Positions 39,115-47,162 are shown, numbered from the stretch's first letter. The stretch: 64,000 nt of DNA from Halothermothrix sp. (GCA_016841825.1 JAENYK010000003.1:124001-188000); one strand, 5' to 3'. Program-made: numbers and translations. Notes: generated by a model not told the origin, from the letters alone.

Positions 39115-39143
39115 ATTATAATTTCTATTGTTACTTTTGTCAA
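39115..39143 (-). promoter_or_regulatory. Consensus promoter of the small XRE gene, with repeated boxes
   Basis: TTGACA (39138-39143), 17-bp spacer, TATAAT (39115-39120) on the minus strand. The octamer TATTGACA occurs twice in the same orientation, over the -35 (39138-39145) and near the start site (39108-39115), 30 bp apart. Further TTGAC half-sites lie at 39157-39163 and 39191-39197. Confidence 0.75.
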
Positions 39144-39183
39144 TATAATTTACAAAATTGACTAAATTTTTTTCAAAAACCTA

Positions 39184-39212
39184 TTGCCAGGAGTCAATTA
39201 ATAGGTTACAAT
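39184..39212 (+). promoter_or_regulatory. Promoter of the larger XRE gene
   Basis: TTGCCA (39184-39189), 17-bp spacer, TACAAT (39207-39212). The spacer contains AGTCAATTA, an inverted TTGAC half-site like those over the opposing promoter. Confidence 0.65.
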
Positions 39213-39245
39213 AATATTATAAGGCTAAAAAAGGAAGTGTTTACT

Positions 39246-39710
39246 ATGTCTAATCTAAATAAAGAAAACTTCGGTGAATATTTAAAATATCTCCGGGAAC
39301 TTAGAGATATCAGTATTACTCAACTTGCCAAATTATCTCGCGTCAGCCCTTCTTATATCTCCAGAATAGAGAATGGGGGTCGCCGTGCTCCTAAACCTGA
39401 TATTCTCAAGAGAATGGCTCCTCATTTAGGTATTGGCTATACCGAATTGATGGTAAAAGCAGGATATTTGACTAAACAGGCAGAAAATCTCTGGATTGAA
39501 GATGAAGAGACTAAAGATCTATTTGTCTCGTTGACGGAAGGCAAAAAAGAACTGTTAAGGGCTGTTGATGGCCTTTCTGAAGATACCATCTTTCTGCTAG
39601 TCACGGTTCTTAAGAACATAATGCGAGAAACAACCGGATATAAGGAAGAATATGACGAAACAGAAGAACCTCAGACTAAAGATCAGGATAAGATTGAAAG
39701 TGAACAATGA
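39246..39710 (+). CDS. XRE family transcriptional regulator
   Basis: A 154-residue regulator. The N-terminal HTH (FGEYLKYLRELRDISITQLAKLSRVSPSYISRIENGGRRAPKPDIL, key residues Q-L-A, S-x-Y-I-S-R-I-E-N-G) is of the SinR/Rgg-like XRE type, the middle is helical and the last 25 residues are Glu/Lys/Asp-rich. I start at the ATG at 39246 after AAGGAAGTG. It is divergent from the small XRE gene at 39078, with 167 bp between carrying both promoters. Targets unknown. Confidence 0.82.
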   Translation: MSNLNKENFGEYLKYLRELRDISITQLAKLSRVSPSYISRIENGGRRAPKPDILKRMAPHLGIGYTELMVKAGYLTKQAENLWIEDEETKDLFVSLTEGKKELLRAVDGLSEDTIFLLVTVLKNIMRETTGYKEEYDETEEPQTKDQDKIESEQ

Positions 39711-39730
39711 CCAGGTATCCCATAAATGCT

Positions 39731-39770
39731 AAAAACCCTGACTAACCAATGTTTGGTTGTCAGGGTTTTT
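39731..39770. terminator. Bidirectional terminator
   Basis: AAAAACCCTGAC/GTCAGGGTTTTT with an inner AACCAA/TTTGGTT pairing. A run of five T or A flanks each side, so it can end both the XRE gene and the convergent aminomutase gene. Confidence 0.88.
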
Positions 39771-39834
39771 ATGTGCCCATATTTCATTTAGCTGTAACTG
39801 AAAACAGCACCTTTTTCGTCCTTCGGTATCTCTC

Positions 39835-41085
39835 CTACTGGTCCACATATTGGACCTGAATATGATTTGGATATTTTATAATCTCACCTTCCCATGTTCT
39901 AATGGTAACATAATCCTTACCTCTCGAGATCAAATAGGTTGGCAGAATAGGTGTCTTCCCTTTGCCCCCAGGAGCATTAATAATATATGCAGGAATAGCC
40001 ATCCCAGAAGTATAACCCCGTAAATATTCCATAATTTCAATGCCTTCATCAATTGAGCAGACAAAATGTTCAGTTCCCCGTACATGTTTCGGATGGAAGA
40101 TATAATAGGGGCGTACACGAATAGTCAAAAGTAAATGATTCAATTTCCGCATTATAAACTTGTCATTATTTACTCCATTCAATAACACAGTTTGATTACC
40201 CAAAGGGACACCAGCAGAACTCAAACGCTCAGCAGCTACTTTGGCTTCTTCAGTAATCTCTGCGGGATGATTAAAATGAGTGTTAATATAGATAGGATGA
40301 TATTTTTTCAAAATATCACACAGTTCCGGAGTGATTCGTTGAGGCATGGTAACTAAAGTTCGGGTTCCAATGCGAACATATTCTACATGGGGAATCGAAG
40401 TCAGTTCGCTTAATAACCAATCAATCATCTTATCAGATAAAGTTAATGGGTCACCTCCGGTAATCAGAACATCCCGAATCTCTTGATTGTCGCGGATATA
40501 CTGAATCGACTCTTCCAGAACATCTTTCGGTCTATGCCGATCAGTCTGGCCTATATTGCGTCGTCTTTGACAGAATCGACAGTACATCGCACATTCGTTG
40601 GTGACATTGATGATCAATCTATCTGGATAACGTCTAGTAATTGATCCAGCCGGGTTAGTAAACTCCTCACCCATAGGATCTAAATCTCCCAGGGTATCTA
40701 AAACCTCTACCCTCTGCGGAACCGCTAATAGGTAAATTGGACCACGATTATCGGCCGGATCGATTAAACTCAGATAATAGGGTGAGATCGCCCACCGATA
40801 TTCAACACCTACCGCCTTAATTTCCGCTTTTTCTTCTGGTGTAAGGTTTAATACCCTGGACAAAACCTCCACGTCACTGATCCGATTTGCCAGTTGCCAA
40901 TGCCAATTATTCCAATCCTCTTCTGTTCCTCCCAGAATTTTGAGAATTTTGGCTTTCTGGACTTCAATCATCTCTTGCCGCTGAAAACCATCAGGTATAC
41001 TATCCCTCACATCTAAATAATCCTGAATCTTCGACTTCAAAACATCAGCCCTCTTTAAAGATATCTCTCTTCCTCTTCCCTTCAT
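39835..41085 (-). CDS. eam: Predicted glutamate 2,3-aminomutase (KamA family)
   Basis: A radical SAM, PLP-dependent aminomutase of 416 residues from the ATG at 41085 (GGAAGGAGGAG upstream). The [4Fe-4S] motif C-x3-C-x2-C is in NECAMYCRFCQRRR, and the PLP lysine in APGGKGKTP. Lysine 2,3-aminomutase binds the substrate side-chain amine with two Asp residues 37 apart. At those positions this protein has Lys333 (in HPKHV) and Asn370 (in IINAPGG), the pair reported for Clostridioides difficile glutamate 2,3-aminomutase. So beta-glutamate, a compatible solute, is the likely product. Monocistronic with promoter at 41166-41194. Confidence 0.82.
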   Translation of the reverse strand: MKGRGREISLKRADVLKSKIQDYLDVRDSIPDGFQRQEMIEVQKAKILKILGGTEEDWNNWHWQLANRISDVEVLSRVLNLTPEEKAEIKAVGVEYRWAISPYYLSLIDPADNRGPIYLLAVPQRVEVLDTLGDLDPMGEEFTNPAGSITRRYPDRLIINVTNECAMYCRFCQRRRNIGQTDRHRPKDVLEESIQYIRDNQEIRDVLITGGDPLTLSDKMIDWLLSELTSIPHVEYVRIGTRTLVTMPQRITPELCDILKKYHPIYINTHFNHPAEITEEAKVAAERLSSAGVPLGNQTVLLNGVNNDKFIMRKLNHLLLTIRVRPYYIFHPKHVRGTEHFVCSIDEGIEIMEYLRGYTSGMAIPAYIINAPGGKGKTPILPTYLISRGKDYVTIRTWEGEIIKYPNHIQVQYVDQ

Positions 41086-41165
41086 AACTCCTCCTTCCAA
41101 ATCTATAAAAATTTTTTATATTTGTCCCCCAGGGACAGCTAAATCAGGCATAAGCCTCAACTTAT

Positions 41166-41194
41166 ATTATATCACATTTGTCAGGGTATTTCAA
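41166..41194 (-). promoter_or_regulatory. Promoter of the aminomutase gene
   Basis: TTGAAA (41189-41194), 17-bp spacer, TATAAT (41166-41171). The leader of about 75 nt contains two small hairpins, AGGC/GCCT and TGTCCC/GGGACA (41123-41137), whose role is unclear. Confidence 0.78.
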
Positions 41195-41292
41195 ATTATA
41201 TTGTAAAATTTTTACATTTATTTTTCATATATTTTAACTTTGAGTATCTTTGTTGCCTAATATCTAAGTTTTACCCAATTTTTACCAATAAA

Positions 41293-41345
41293 TATTCTTA
41301 AAATATCTGTTATCATTTTATTCAATAACAGATATTTTAAGAATA
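41293..41345. terminator. 21-bp perfect inverted repeat
   Basis: Arms 41293-41313 and 41325-41345 pair perfectly over 21 bp with an 11-nt loop. It is A/T-rich, with T-rich sequence on both sides, and lies between the permease gene ending at 41427 and the aminomutase promoter. It probably terminates the ABC operon on the minus strand; the length and perfection are unusual. Nothing else is seen in 41195-41426. Confidence 0.6.
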
Positions 41346-41426
41346 CTTTTTAATCTAATTTTAACGTTCTAGTTTTTGTATTCACTATCTATTAATCTAG
41401 CTTATACTAAATTACTCCACTAACTA

Positions 41427-42047
41427 TCAGAAATCCTCTCTGCTGTTGAAAAACCAGATAGCCAGAAGTGAGGTCGCAAAATATACTATTAATAAAATTA
41501 CTGCAATCATAAACCCATGAGATAAAGTAAATTCGTCGATATTGTCCAATGGACCCAATAATCGATTAAAAAATTTTCCTACCTGGGGTATCAACAATGG
41601 GATAAATACCACGAAGAAAAGCAAACGCAGATAATTGCTGGCTTTGATATAACCGATTTTAAAGAACATAGCAAAATACGCCCCTACAAAGACCAACATT
41701 ATCGGTAAAACTATTGAAATAACGAGTAATCCTTGCTCTCCAGCTCCCAATCCCAGGATGTTTAGAGTAACAGCCACAGCAGCGAAGACTAGTGCAATAA
41801 CTAACTCTGAAAGATATTTGCTTACTACAATTGTCGATGTTTTTAAAGGCATTGTCTTTAAAAGAAATAACGTGTTATTCTTCTCCTCTACATAGGCTAA
41901 CCTCAATGATGTCATAACAATTCCAACACTTAAAAAAGTCTCTCCTGGAAAATTTGGAATAATGCAAAATACCAGATAAAGAACACCGAAGAAACCCACG
42001 TACTTAATCTGAGATGAAATATCTTTGACGATCAATTCTATCATCAT
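41427..42047 (-). CDS. ABC-2 type permease, 206 residues
   Basis: Six-helix membrane protein without a nucleotide-binding domain. The YVEEKNNTLFLLKTMPLKTSTIVVSKYL segment (key EKNNT, TMPL and SKY) matches the ABC-2 permease family often paired with YtrA-type GntR regulators. It is a paralogue of the first gene in this operon (43354-43971), which has the same EEKNNT and TLPLS motif. The start overlaps the ATPase stop by 4 bp. Exported substrate unknown. Confidence 0.82.
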   Translation of the reverse strand: MMIELIVKDISSQIKYVGFFGVLYLVFCIIPNFPGETFLSVGIVMTSLRLAYVEEKNNTLFLLKTMPLKTSTIVVSKYLSELVIALVFAAVAVTLNILGLGAGEQGLLVISIVLPIMLVFVGAYFAMFFKIGYIKASNYLRLLFFVVFIPLLIPQVGKFFNRLLGPLDNIDEFTLSHGFMIAVILLIVYFATSLLAIWFFNSREDF

Positions 42048-42922
42048 ACTTCCCCCCTAACATAGGCAATAAAAATCTCCTCTAAACCCACATCATTAAT
42101 CTCCATCTCACCTTTTAACCGCAGATGATACGCCTTTAATCTATCCAGACTATTAATAATTCCCACACATTGAGAACCTACATTACGAAAACTAATAAAC
42201 TCATGAGAGATATGGTCAATCTGCTCAGCGTTTTCTAAAGTAAACATAACTTTTTTATAATTTTCTAATACTAACTCTTTTTCTTCAGAAAAAATTATTT
42301 TGCCATCATCAATAAAAGTAATATAATCAGCCACTTTTTCTATATCCTGAGTGATGTGAGATGAGAAAAAGACTGATTTGTTTTCATCTTTAATCAATTC
42401 AAGAATTCCCTGTAAAACGTCATACCTGGCCGCTGGATCAAGACCAGATGTGGGTTCATCCAAAATCAATAGTTCTGGTTGATGTGCTAGCGCCAGAACA
42501 AATGACAGTTTGACTCGCATTCCTTTTGATAATTGCTTAACTTTTTTGGATTTGCTAATCTTAAACTTATTCAATAATTCAGTGCAATACTGATCATTCC
42601 AGGTACTGTAAATGTTTTTAAAAAAGTTAACAGTCCAACCAACACTCATTTCTTCATAAAAATATTGATTTTCACCTACAAAACCAATCTTATCTTTAAT
42701 ACCCATCTCATCCTCTTTCATCATCTGACCAAAGAGTTTGATCTCTCCTGTATCCCGATGAATCAGATCCAGAATTGCTTTGATCGTCGTAGTCTTGCCG
42801 GCACCATTTTGACCAATAAAACCCATGATATATCCTCTTGGCAATTCTAAATTTATATCATTTAATTTAAATTGAGGATAACTTTTCGACAAATTTCGAA
42901 CCTGTAATATTAACTCACTCAT
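42044..42922 (-). CDS. ABC transporter ATP-binding protein
   Basis: A 292-residue ABC ATPase: Walker A GQNGAGKTTT, the signature LSKGMRV, Walker B LLILDEPTSGLDP and the H-loop FFSSHITQD. The C-terminal 75 residues are the extension typical of exporters of the BcrA/YtrB kind. It energises the two permeases of the operon. Its ATG overlaps the gntR stop in TAATG. Confidence 0.92.
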   Translation of the reverse strand: MSELILQVRNLSKSYPQFKLNDINLELPRGYIMGFIGQNGAGKTTTIKAILDLIHRDTGEIKLFGQMMKEDEMGIKDKIGFVGENQYFYEEMSVGWTVNFFKNIYSTWNDQYCTELLNKFKISKSKKVKQLSKGMRVKLSFVLALAHQPELLILDEPTSGLDPAARYDVLQGILELIKDENKSVFFSSHITQDIEKVADYITFIDDGKIIFSEEKELVLENYKKVMFTLENAEQIDHISHEFISFRNVGSQCVGIINSLDRLKAYHLRLKGEMEINDVGLEEIFIAYVRGEV

Positions 42923-43302
42923 TATTTGTCCCTCCTATTGTATATATTTTTTACCATCTGAGTTATTTGATTCAGATCTAAACCCAGATCAATCGCTCTT
43001 TTTATCCCCTGTTCCAACATAGTATCCACCTCTTTTAGTTGAACCTCCTGGATCTCCTTCTTGTTCAATTCGCTGACAAAACTCCCTAAACCCTGTCGCG
43101 TGTAAATATAGCCTTCCTGTTCTAACTCTGCATAAGCTCTTTTTATTGTTATTACGCTGGTAGTCAACTCCTGAGCCAGACTCCTGATTGAGGGTAATGC
43201 CTCTCCACCAGACAACTGACCGTGTAATATCTGTACCTTAATCTGATCCACTACCTGTTGATATAGTGGTTTATCACTCTTCTGAGATAATGTGATTAAC
43301 AA
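42922..43302 (-). CDS. GntR family (YtrA-type) repressor
   Basis: A 126-residue regulator with an N-terminal winged helix (PLYQQVVDQIKVQILHGQLSGGEALPSIRSLAQEL, key residues P-L-Y, G, L-P-S-I-R-x-L-A) and only a short C-terminal dimerisation part of about 50 residues, the YtrA subfamily layout. It starts with TTG after AAAGGAGG. As the second gene of its own operon, whose promoter carries a long palindrome, it is almost surely an autorepressor. Such regulators often respond to envelope-active compounds. Confidence 0.9.
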   Translation of the reverse strand: MLITLSQKSDKPLYQQVVDQIKVQILHGQLSGGEALPSIRSLAQELTTSVITIKRAYAELEQEGYIYTRQGLGSFVSELNKKEIQEVQLKEVDTMLEQGIKRAIDLGLDLNQITQMVKNIYNRRDK

Positions 43303-43353
43303 ACCGTGCCCTCCTTTCTTATTGGGGCCTGGATAATAGACTACTATTCTGTG

Positions 43354-43971
43354 CTAATTAATTTCTTTCTTTTTAAAGAAATAGATTGAAAATAAAGAGG
43401 TGAGCAGATATAAACCAACTAATAGAATACTAATTAAACTCATCCAACCCCATCCTATATTCAGGTTTCCCAGAGAATTCCTCAACGCAAATGGAGACTT
43501 AAACATAGGAAACACCAGTACAAAAAATGCAATCAAATAGATCACAATAAAACTAGTGTATGCTTTCTGATAACCTTTATAGAAAAAGAGAATAAAGAAT
43601 ATACCCATCAACATTACCATAACTGACATAACCAAAATAAATTCTAATACCTGTGTAGGTTGAATAGGTATCTGAGTTCCAATTAATTTTTGAATAACCC
43701 CGAAGATTAAAAAGATCACTGTCACAATTAAAGTAGATACATATTTACTGAATACGAAGGTAGAAACACTTAACGGCAGTGTTTTAAACAAAACAAAAGT
43801 GTTATTTTTCTCTTCTAAATATGCTATTTGCATTGCAAACATAAAAATTCCTACAATCAGATAAGCATCTCCAGGTATCTCTGTCAAAAAATTGAACAAT
43901 ATAGACAACAATAATATTAGTACCAAAGTCTTCCAAAAAGCCTGTAAATCTTTGAATATTAATGATTTCAA
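43354..43971 (-). CDS. ABC-2 type permease, first gene of the GntR operon
   Basis: Six-helix membrane protein, 205 residues from a TTG start at 43971. I choose this start because GAGGAGG lies 5 bp upstream and the length then equals the paralogue at 41427-42047; the open frame extends to 44181 but runs through the promoter and operator. The AYLEEKNNTFVLFKTLPLSVSTFVFSKY segment parallels the paralogue. Two half-size permeases plus one ATPase give a complete exporter. Confidence 0.82.
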   Translation of the reverse strand: MKSLIFKDLQAFWKTLVLILLLSILFNFLTEIPGDAYLIVGIFMFAMQIAYLEEKNNTFVLFKTLPLSVSTFVFSKYVSTLIVTVIFLIFGVIQKLIGTQIPIQPTQVLEFILVMSVMVMLMGIFFILFFYKGYQKAYTSFIVIYLIAFFVLVFPMFKSPFALRNSLGNLNIGWGWMSLISILLVGLYLLTSLFSIYFFKKKEIN

Positions 43972-44045
43972 ACTATTCCTCCTCTCCCTCTGCGAACCAC
44001 TAATTTTCCTTATTATACCACTAAGCCCCCAATAAATCTCAAAGT

Positions 44046-44082
44046 GTTTATACTGTGTATACATTATATACACAGTATAAAC
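44046..44082. promoter_or_regulatory. GntR operator, 16-bp perfect palindrome
   Basis: Arms 44046-44061 and 44067-44082 form GTTTATACTGTGTATA and its exact complement around a 5-bp centre. The inner GTGTATA/TATACAC halves resemble YtrA-family operators (GTGTA...TACAC). It covers the -10 box and start region of the operon promoter, where a bound repressor would block transcription. Confidence 0.82.
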
Positions 44083-44102
44083 AGAATTTACACTTCTGTC
44101 AA
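44074..44102 (-). promoter_or_regulatory. Promoter of the GntR/ABC operon
   Basis: TTGACA (44097-44102), 17-bp spacer, TATACT (44074-44079), reading towards the permease gene at 43971. The -10 lies inside the operator palindrome. Confidence 0.85.
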
Positions 44103-44264
44103 GAGGAATTTTTATTTTTACTGAAAATATCTTAAAAATCTTCTCACTCGTTAATCTATAACACAAAATTCTCCAAAGCATGCAGGATTAAAAATAATCT
44201 TGTGGAATACCCAATATAAATAAGGGAGAAAGAGAATAATATACAAATGAAAGGAGTGATAGAA

Positions 44265-45698
44265 TTGCATAAACTAAAAGTCACCTTGACGACAATCTTG
44301 TTATTACTAATTATCAGTACAGGTACTTTTGCCTCATTCTATTATGAAATCCCCTATCAAAAAGAATTTTTGACAGTGGATGAAGATGGTACTATTTTAC
44401 TCCACAAGGAGTTTGCTTTTCACGTTCTGCCTTCATCAACTGAAGATGGCACAGAAGTCTGGGTAGGTCTTCCTACTGATGGAACAAGAGTAAGTGAAGC
44501 CTCTTACTCACTTAATGGTCAAAGCTCCACTCCTACATATGATGTTGAAGATGACAATGATCAATACTTTGTATCTTTCACCAGATTCCCAGCCATCAAA
44601 CCTGGGCAGACGGGTGAGTTCACCTTTACTGCAAAAATTCCTGATCTGGTATATTGGCTTGACAAAAAACAACTGGATAAAGCCCCTGAAGATCAGCTGG
44701 TCTCTATATCCTATATCCCTGCCTGGTGGGAAAAAGGAACTGTGAAAAATCTGGAGTTAACGATGAACTTGCCCCAGAGGATAAATCTTGAGGAATTGAC
44801 CATAACTAATAACCCTACATCTACCCAGATTGTTAATGGTGGTCTACAACTTGTCTGGAAATACTCTAATGTCAATCCAAATGAGAAATTACACCATGCA
44901 ATCACTCTTCCACGAGATTATTTTGCTGCAAATTTTACACCAAAACAGACCTGGATGTCGACTTCTACAATAATTCTGATTACTGTATTCATCCTCGTCA
45001 TCGTCCTGGGAATAACTATATTGATTGTTTATTCAGTCAAAAATCGACGTTACCAAACACCGATAATGTATATGAAGGGAGATAAAGCATATACCTCTTT
45101 TGACCCTATTGAAACTGCTCTCTTCTATAATTTATCGACCGATTTTATTAGTAAATTAATTATCGTTGGTTTAATGGAAAAGAGAGTTGTTCAATTTAAG
45201 GATAACCGATTGCAGAGATCTGCGACTCTGGAATCGCTTAATTGGTATGAAGAACTCTTTCTGGACAGTGTTGATCAAAATGTAGAGATCATTCCCGAAA
45301 AATGGAAAAAGAATTTCTCCGAAATGGTCAGTCATTTCTATGAAAAGATCAAAGGTTATTGCGGTCAGCAGACCATGTCCTACTATAACAATCTGCTAAA
45401 AAAAGAGGATTTCTCCGAGAATGAAGATCCCCGTTGGGCAATTTTGCAGGAACAATTAGCTAAGGGTACTTTTGAAAAACCTGATAATAAAGAACGAATC
45501 AGCAGCTATACTCCTGCATATCTTAATGCTTACATGCCTCTTTTCTACATGACTGTAATCAATTCTTCTTTGGCACAAGAAAATCACAAACAGTATAGTC
45601 ATGTGTTCCCCGGTGCTACTGGTGGTGGAGGAAACTCTGGCCCTGGTTGTGCCTGTGCTTGTGCCTGCGCCTGTGCCAGTAGTGGAGGTTGTACATAA
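44265..45698 (+). CDS. Membrane protein with a C-terminal (Cys-Ala)5 tail, likely radical SAM substrate
   Basis: A 477-residue protein. After a signal-like helix come an extracellular beta-rich region (about 30-225), one membrane helix (about 232-257, TIILITVFILVIVLGITILIVY) and a cytoplasmic part, a layout like DUF2207 proteins. The tail reads GGGGNSGPG, then CACACACACA, then SSGGCT: six Cys in the last 16 residues. I start at TTG 44265, 4 bp after AAAGGAGTGAT; ATG 44247 is possible. The stop overlaps the radical SAM start in TAATG, and that gene's ribosome site is inside the tail codons. The tail faces the cytoplasm, where the enzyme could modify it. Modification is inferred. Confidence 0.8.
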   Translation: MHKLKVTLTTILLLLIISTGTFASFYYEIPYQKEFLTVDEDGTILLHKEFAFHVLPSSTEDGTEVWVGLPTDGTRVSEASYSLNGQSSTPTYDVEDDNDQYFVSFTRFPAIKPGQTGEFTFTAKIPDLVYWLDKKQLDKAPEDQLVSISYIPAWWEKGTVKNLELTMNLPQRINLEELTITNNPTSTQIVNGGLQLVWKYSNVNPNEKLHHAITLPRDYFAANFTPKQTWMSTSTIILITVFILVIVLGITILIVYSVKNRRYQTPIMYMKGDKAYTSFDPIETALFYNLSTDFISKLIIVGLMEKRVVQFKDNRLQRSATLESLNWYEELFLDSVDQNVEIIPEKWKKNFSEMVSHFYEKIKGYCGQQTMSYYNNLLKKEDFSENEDPRWAILQEQLAKGTFEKPDNKERISSYTPAYLNAYMPLFYMTVINSSLAQENHKQYSHVFPGATGGGGNSGPGCACACACACASSGGCT

Positions 45699-46954
45699 TG
45701 CCTAAAACTCGATTCTCTCCGATTTACGGAGCTGTGGATAGCTTTAACTGGCATCTACGCCCTGAGAAACAGGATTCTAAAGTAGCAGGAATACTGATAA
45801 TTAACGGGGTTAAGGTCATCTACCTCAACCCCTCTGCTTATTTTTATCTCCATACTTACCTTAGTTTAAAACAAAATGTCAGGCGAACAGTGTGGAAATC
45901 AGCTTTTCATCTAGGTATCTCACCGAGAAGGGCCAGACAGGACTGGAACAAACTATACGCTGACCTGATACAGGCTTCAGACGGATGTTGTGAAGGAACC
46001 GGAATACAGGTTCTAAATTATGCTCAACCCTTCTCCACTCCTCTACGAGTAGATTTAGCCTTAACATATAACTGTAATAATGACTGTACTCACTGCTATG
46101 CCGGTGGTAACCGACAAACAGAGGAATTATCTACTCGAGAATGGCAAGATATCATTGATAAATTACATCAGATTGGAGTTCCCCAGGTAATCTTCACCGG
46201 CGGAGAAAGTCTATTACGTCCCGACTTAGAAATTCTGGTAAACCATGCGAAAAACCATAACATGATTACTGGACTAATCACCAATGGTCGATTGTTAACC
46301 TCTGAACGAGTAACGAACCTGGTGAAGTCTGGATTAGACTTCGTCCAGATAACTGTTGAATCAATTAAACCTGACGTTCATAATCAGATGGTAGGTGCTG
46401 ATGCTCTGGAGGAAACCCTTATGGGTGTACAAAAAGCCCTGAATTCTCCTTTACGGGTGACAACAAACACTACTATCACTCAATCTAATGCCGATACCCT
46501 ATTGCAGACACTAGAGTATCTGATGAAGATTGGCGTGAGTAGAGTTGGCATCAATGGGATTATACGGGCACACCGGGGCAAAAAAACAGATGGAATTGAT
46601 TACGGAGAGATGAAAGAACTCCTCTCAAAAGTTCTAACACTCTGTCAAAAGCAAGGAACCGAAATGATCTGGTTCACGCCTACCTGCTATCAAGAGCTAA
46701 ACCCTATCTCATTAGAGTTAGGCGTTAAGAGTTGTAGTGCAGCATCAATTGTTCTAACCATTGAACCTACTGGACGGGTGATACCCTGTCAATCTTATTT
46801 TGAAGGGTTGGGAGATGCCCGCTATGACTCCTTTGAAAAGATCTGGAACCATCCCCTGGCTATCCAACTTAGAGAGAGACAGTGGGTACAAGAATCTTGC
46901 CGCCAATGTGAAAACTTTACTAGCTGTGGTGGCGGGTGCCCGTTGGAGAAATAA
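45698..46954 (+). CDS. Radical SAM/SPASM protein with PqqD-like N-terminal domain
   Basis: A 418-residue predicted peptide maturase. Residues about 20-105 look like a PqqD/RRE winged-helix peptide-binding domain (GVKVIYLNPSAYFYLHTYL followed by a helical pair). The radical SAM core has C-x3-C-x2-C in NCNNDCTHCYAGG and the GGE motif in FTGGES. The C-terminus is SPASM-like: a Cys before LTIEPTGRVIPC, then C-x2-C-x5-C-x3-C in CRQCENFTSCGGGC, ligands for auxiliary clusters. Such enzymes install thioether or C-C links on peptides. It is coupled to the Cys-tail gene. Confidence 0.88.
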   Translation: MPKTRFSPIYGAVDSFNWHLRPEKQDSKVAGILIINGVKVIYLNPSAYFYLHTYLSLKQNVRRTVWKSAFHLGISPRRARQDWNKLYADLIQASDGCCEGTGIQVLNYAQPFSTPLRVDLALTYNCNNDCTHCYAGGNRQTEELSTREWQDIIDKLHQIGVPQVIFTGGESLLRPDLEILVNHAKNHNMITGLITNGRLLTSERVTNLVKSGLDFVQITVESIKPDVHNQMVGADALEETLMGVQKALNSPLRVTTNTTITQSNADTLLQTLEYLMKIGVSRVGINGIIRAHRGKKTDGIDYGEMKELLSKVLTLCQKQGTEMIWFTPTCYQELNPISLELGVKSCSAASIVLTIEPTGRVIPCQSYFEGLGDARYDSFEKIWNHPLAIQLRERQWVQESCRQCENFTSCGGGCPLEK

Positions 46955-46975
46955 TCACTTAATAAGACAATGATA

Positions 46976-47124
46976 TTAAAGTCGCATTAACAGCAGGCTT
47001 TTAATGCCTTAAGTTTAACGACTTCAGAAGGGGATCTGTACCTCCACTAAAGTAAACACTATTTAGTTATTTATACTCCCACCTATAGAGGCTGGGAGAC
47101 TTCCCTTCTGAAATGTCGTTAAAA
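46976..47124. repeat. Structured intergenic element, copy 2
   Basis: Same block order as 18372-18460. AAGTCG at 46979-46984, hairpin arms GCATTAA (46984-46990) and TTAATGC (47001-47007), CGACTT at 47019-47024, TTAACGAC at 47015-47022 and GTCGTTAA at 47115-47122. The outer arm is extended by CAGAAGGGGA/TCCCTTCTG. The insert adds ACTAAA/TTTAGT and CTCCCA-CCT/AGG-TGGGAG hairpins, giving a multi-branched fold. It ends about 40 bp before the lipoprotein start. Confidence 0.72.
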
Positions 47125-47162
47125 CAAACTTTACTAAACTAATATAGTTATGGGGGATTTTT

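Noticed and set aside
39835-41085. Call as lysine 2,3-aminomutase from overall KamA similarity
   Set aside because: The two substrate-binding Asp are Lys and Asn here, so a glutamate-type enzyme is more likely.
44247-44264. ATG at 44247 as start of the Cys-tail gene
   Set aside because: The best ribosome site, AAAGGAGTGAT, lies downstream of it and serves the TTG at 44265; kept only as an alternative.
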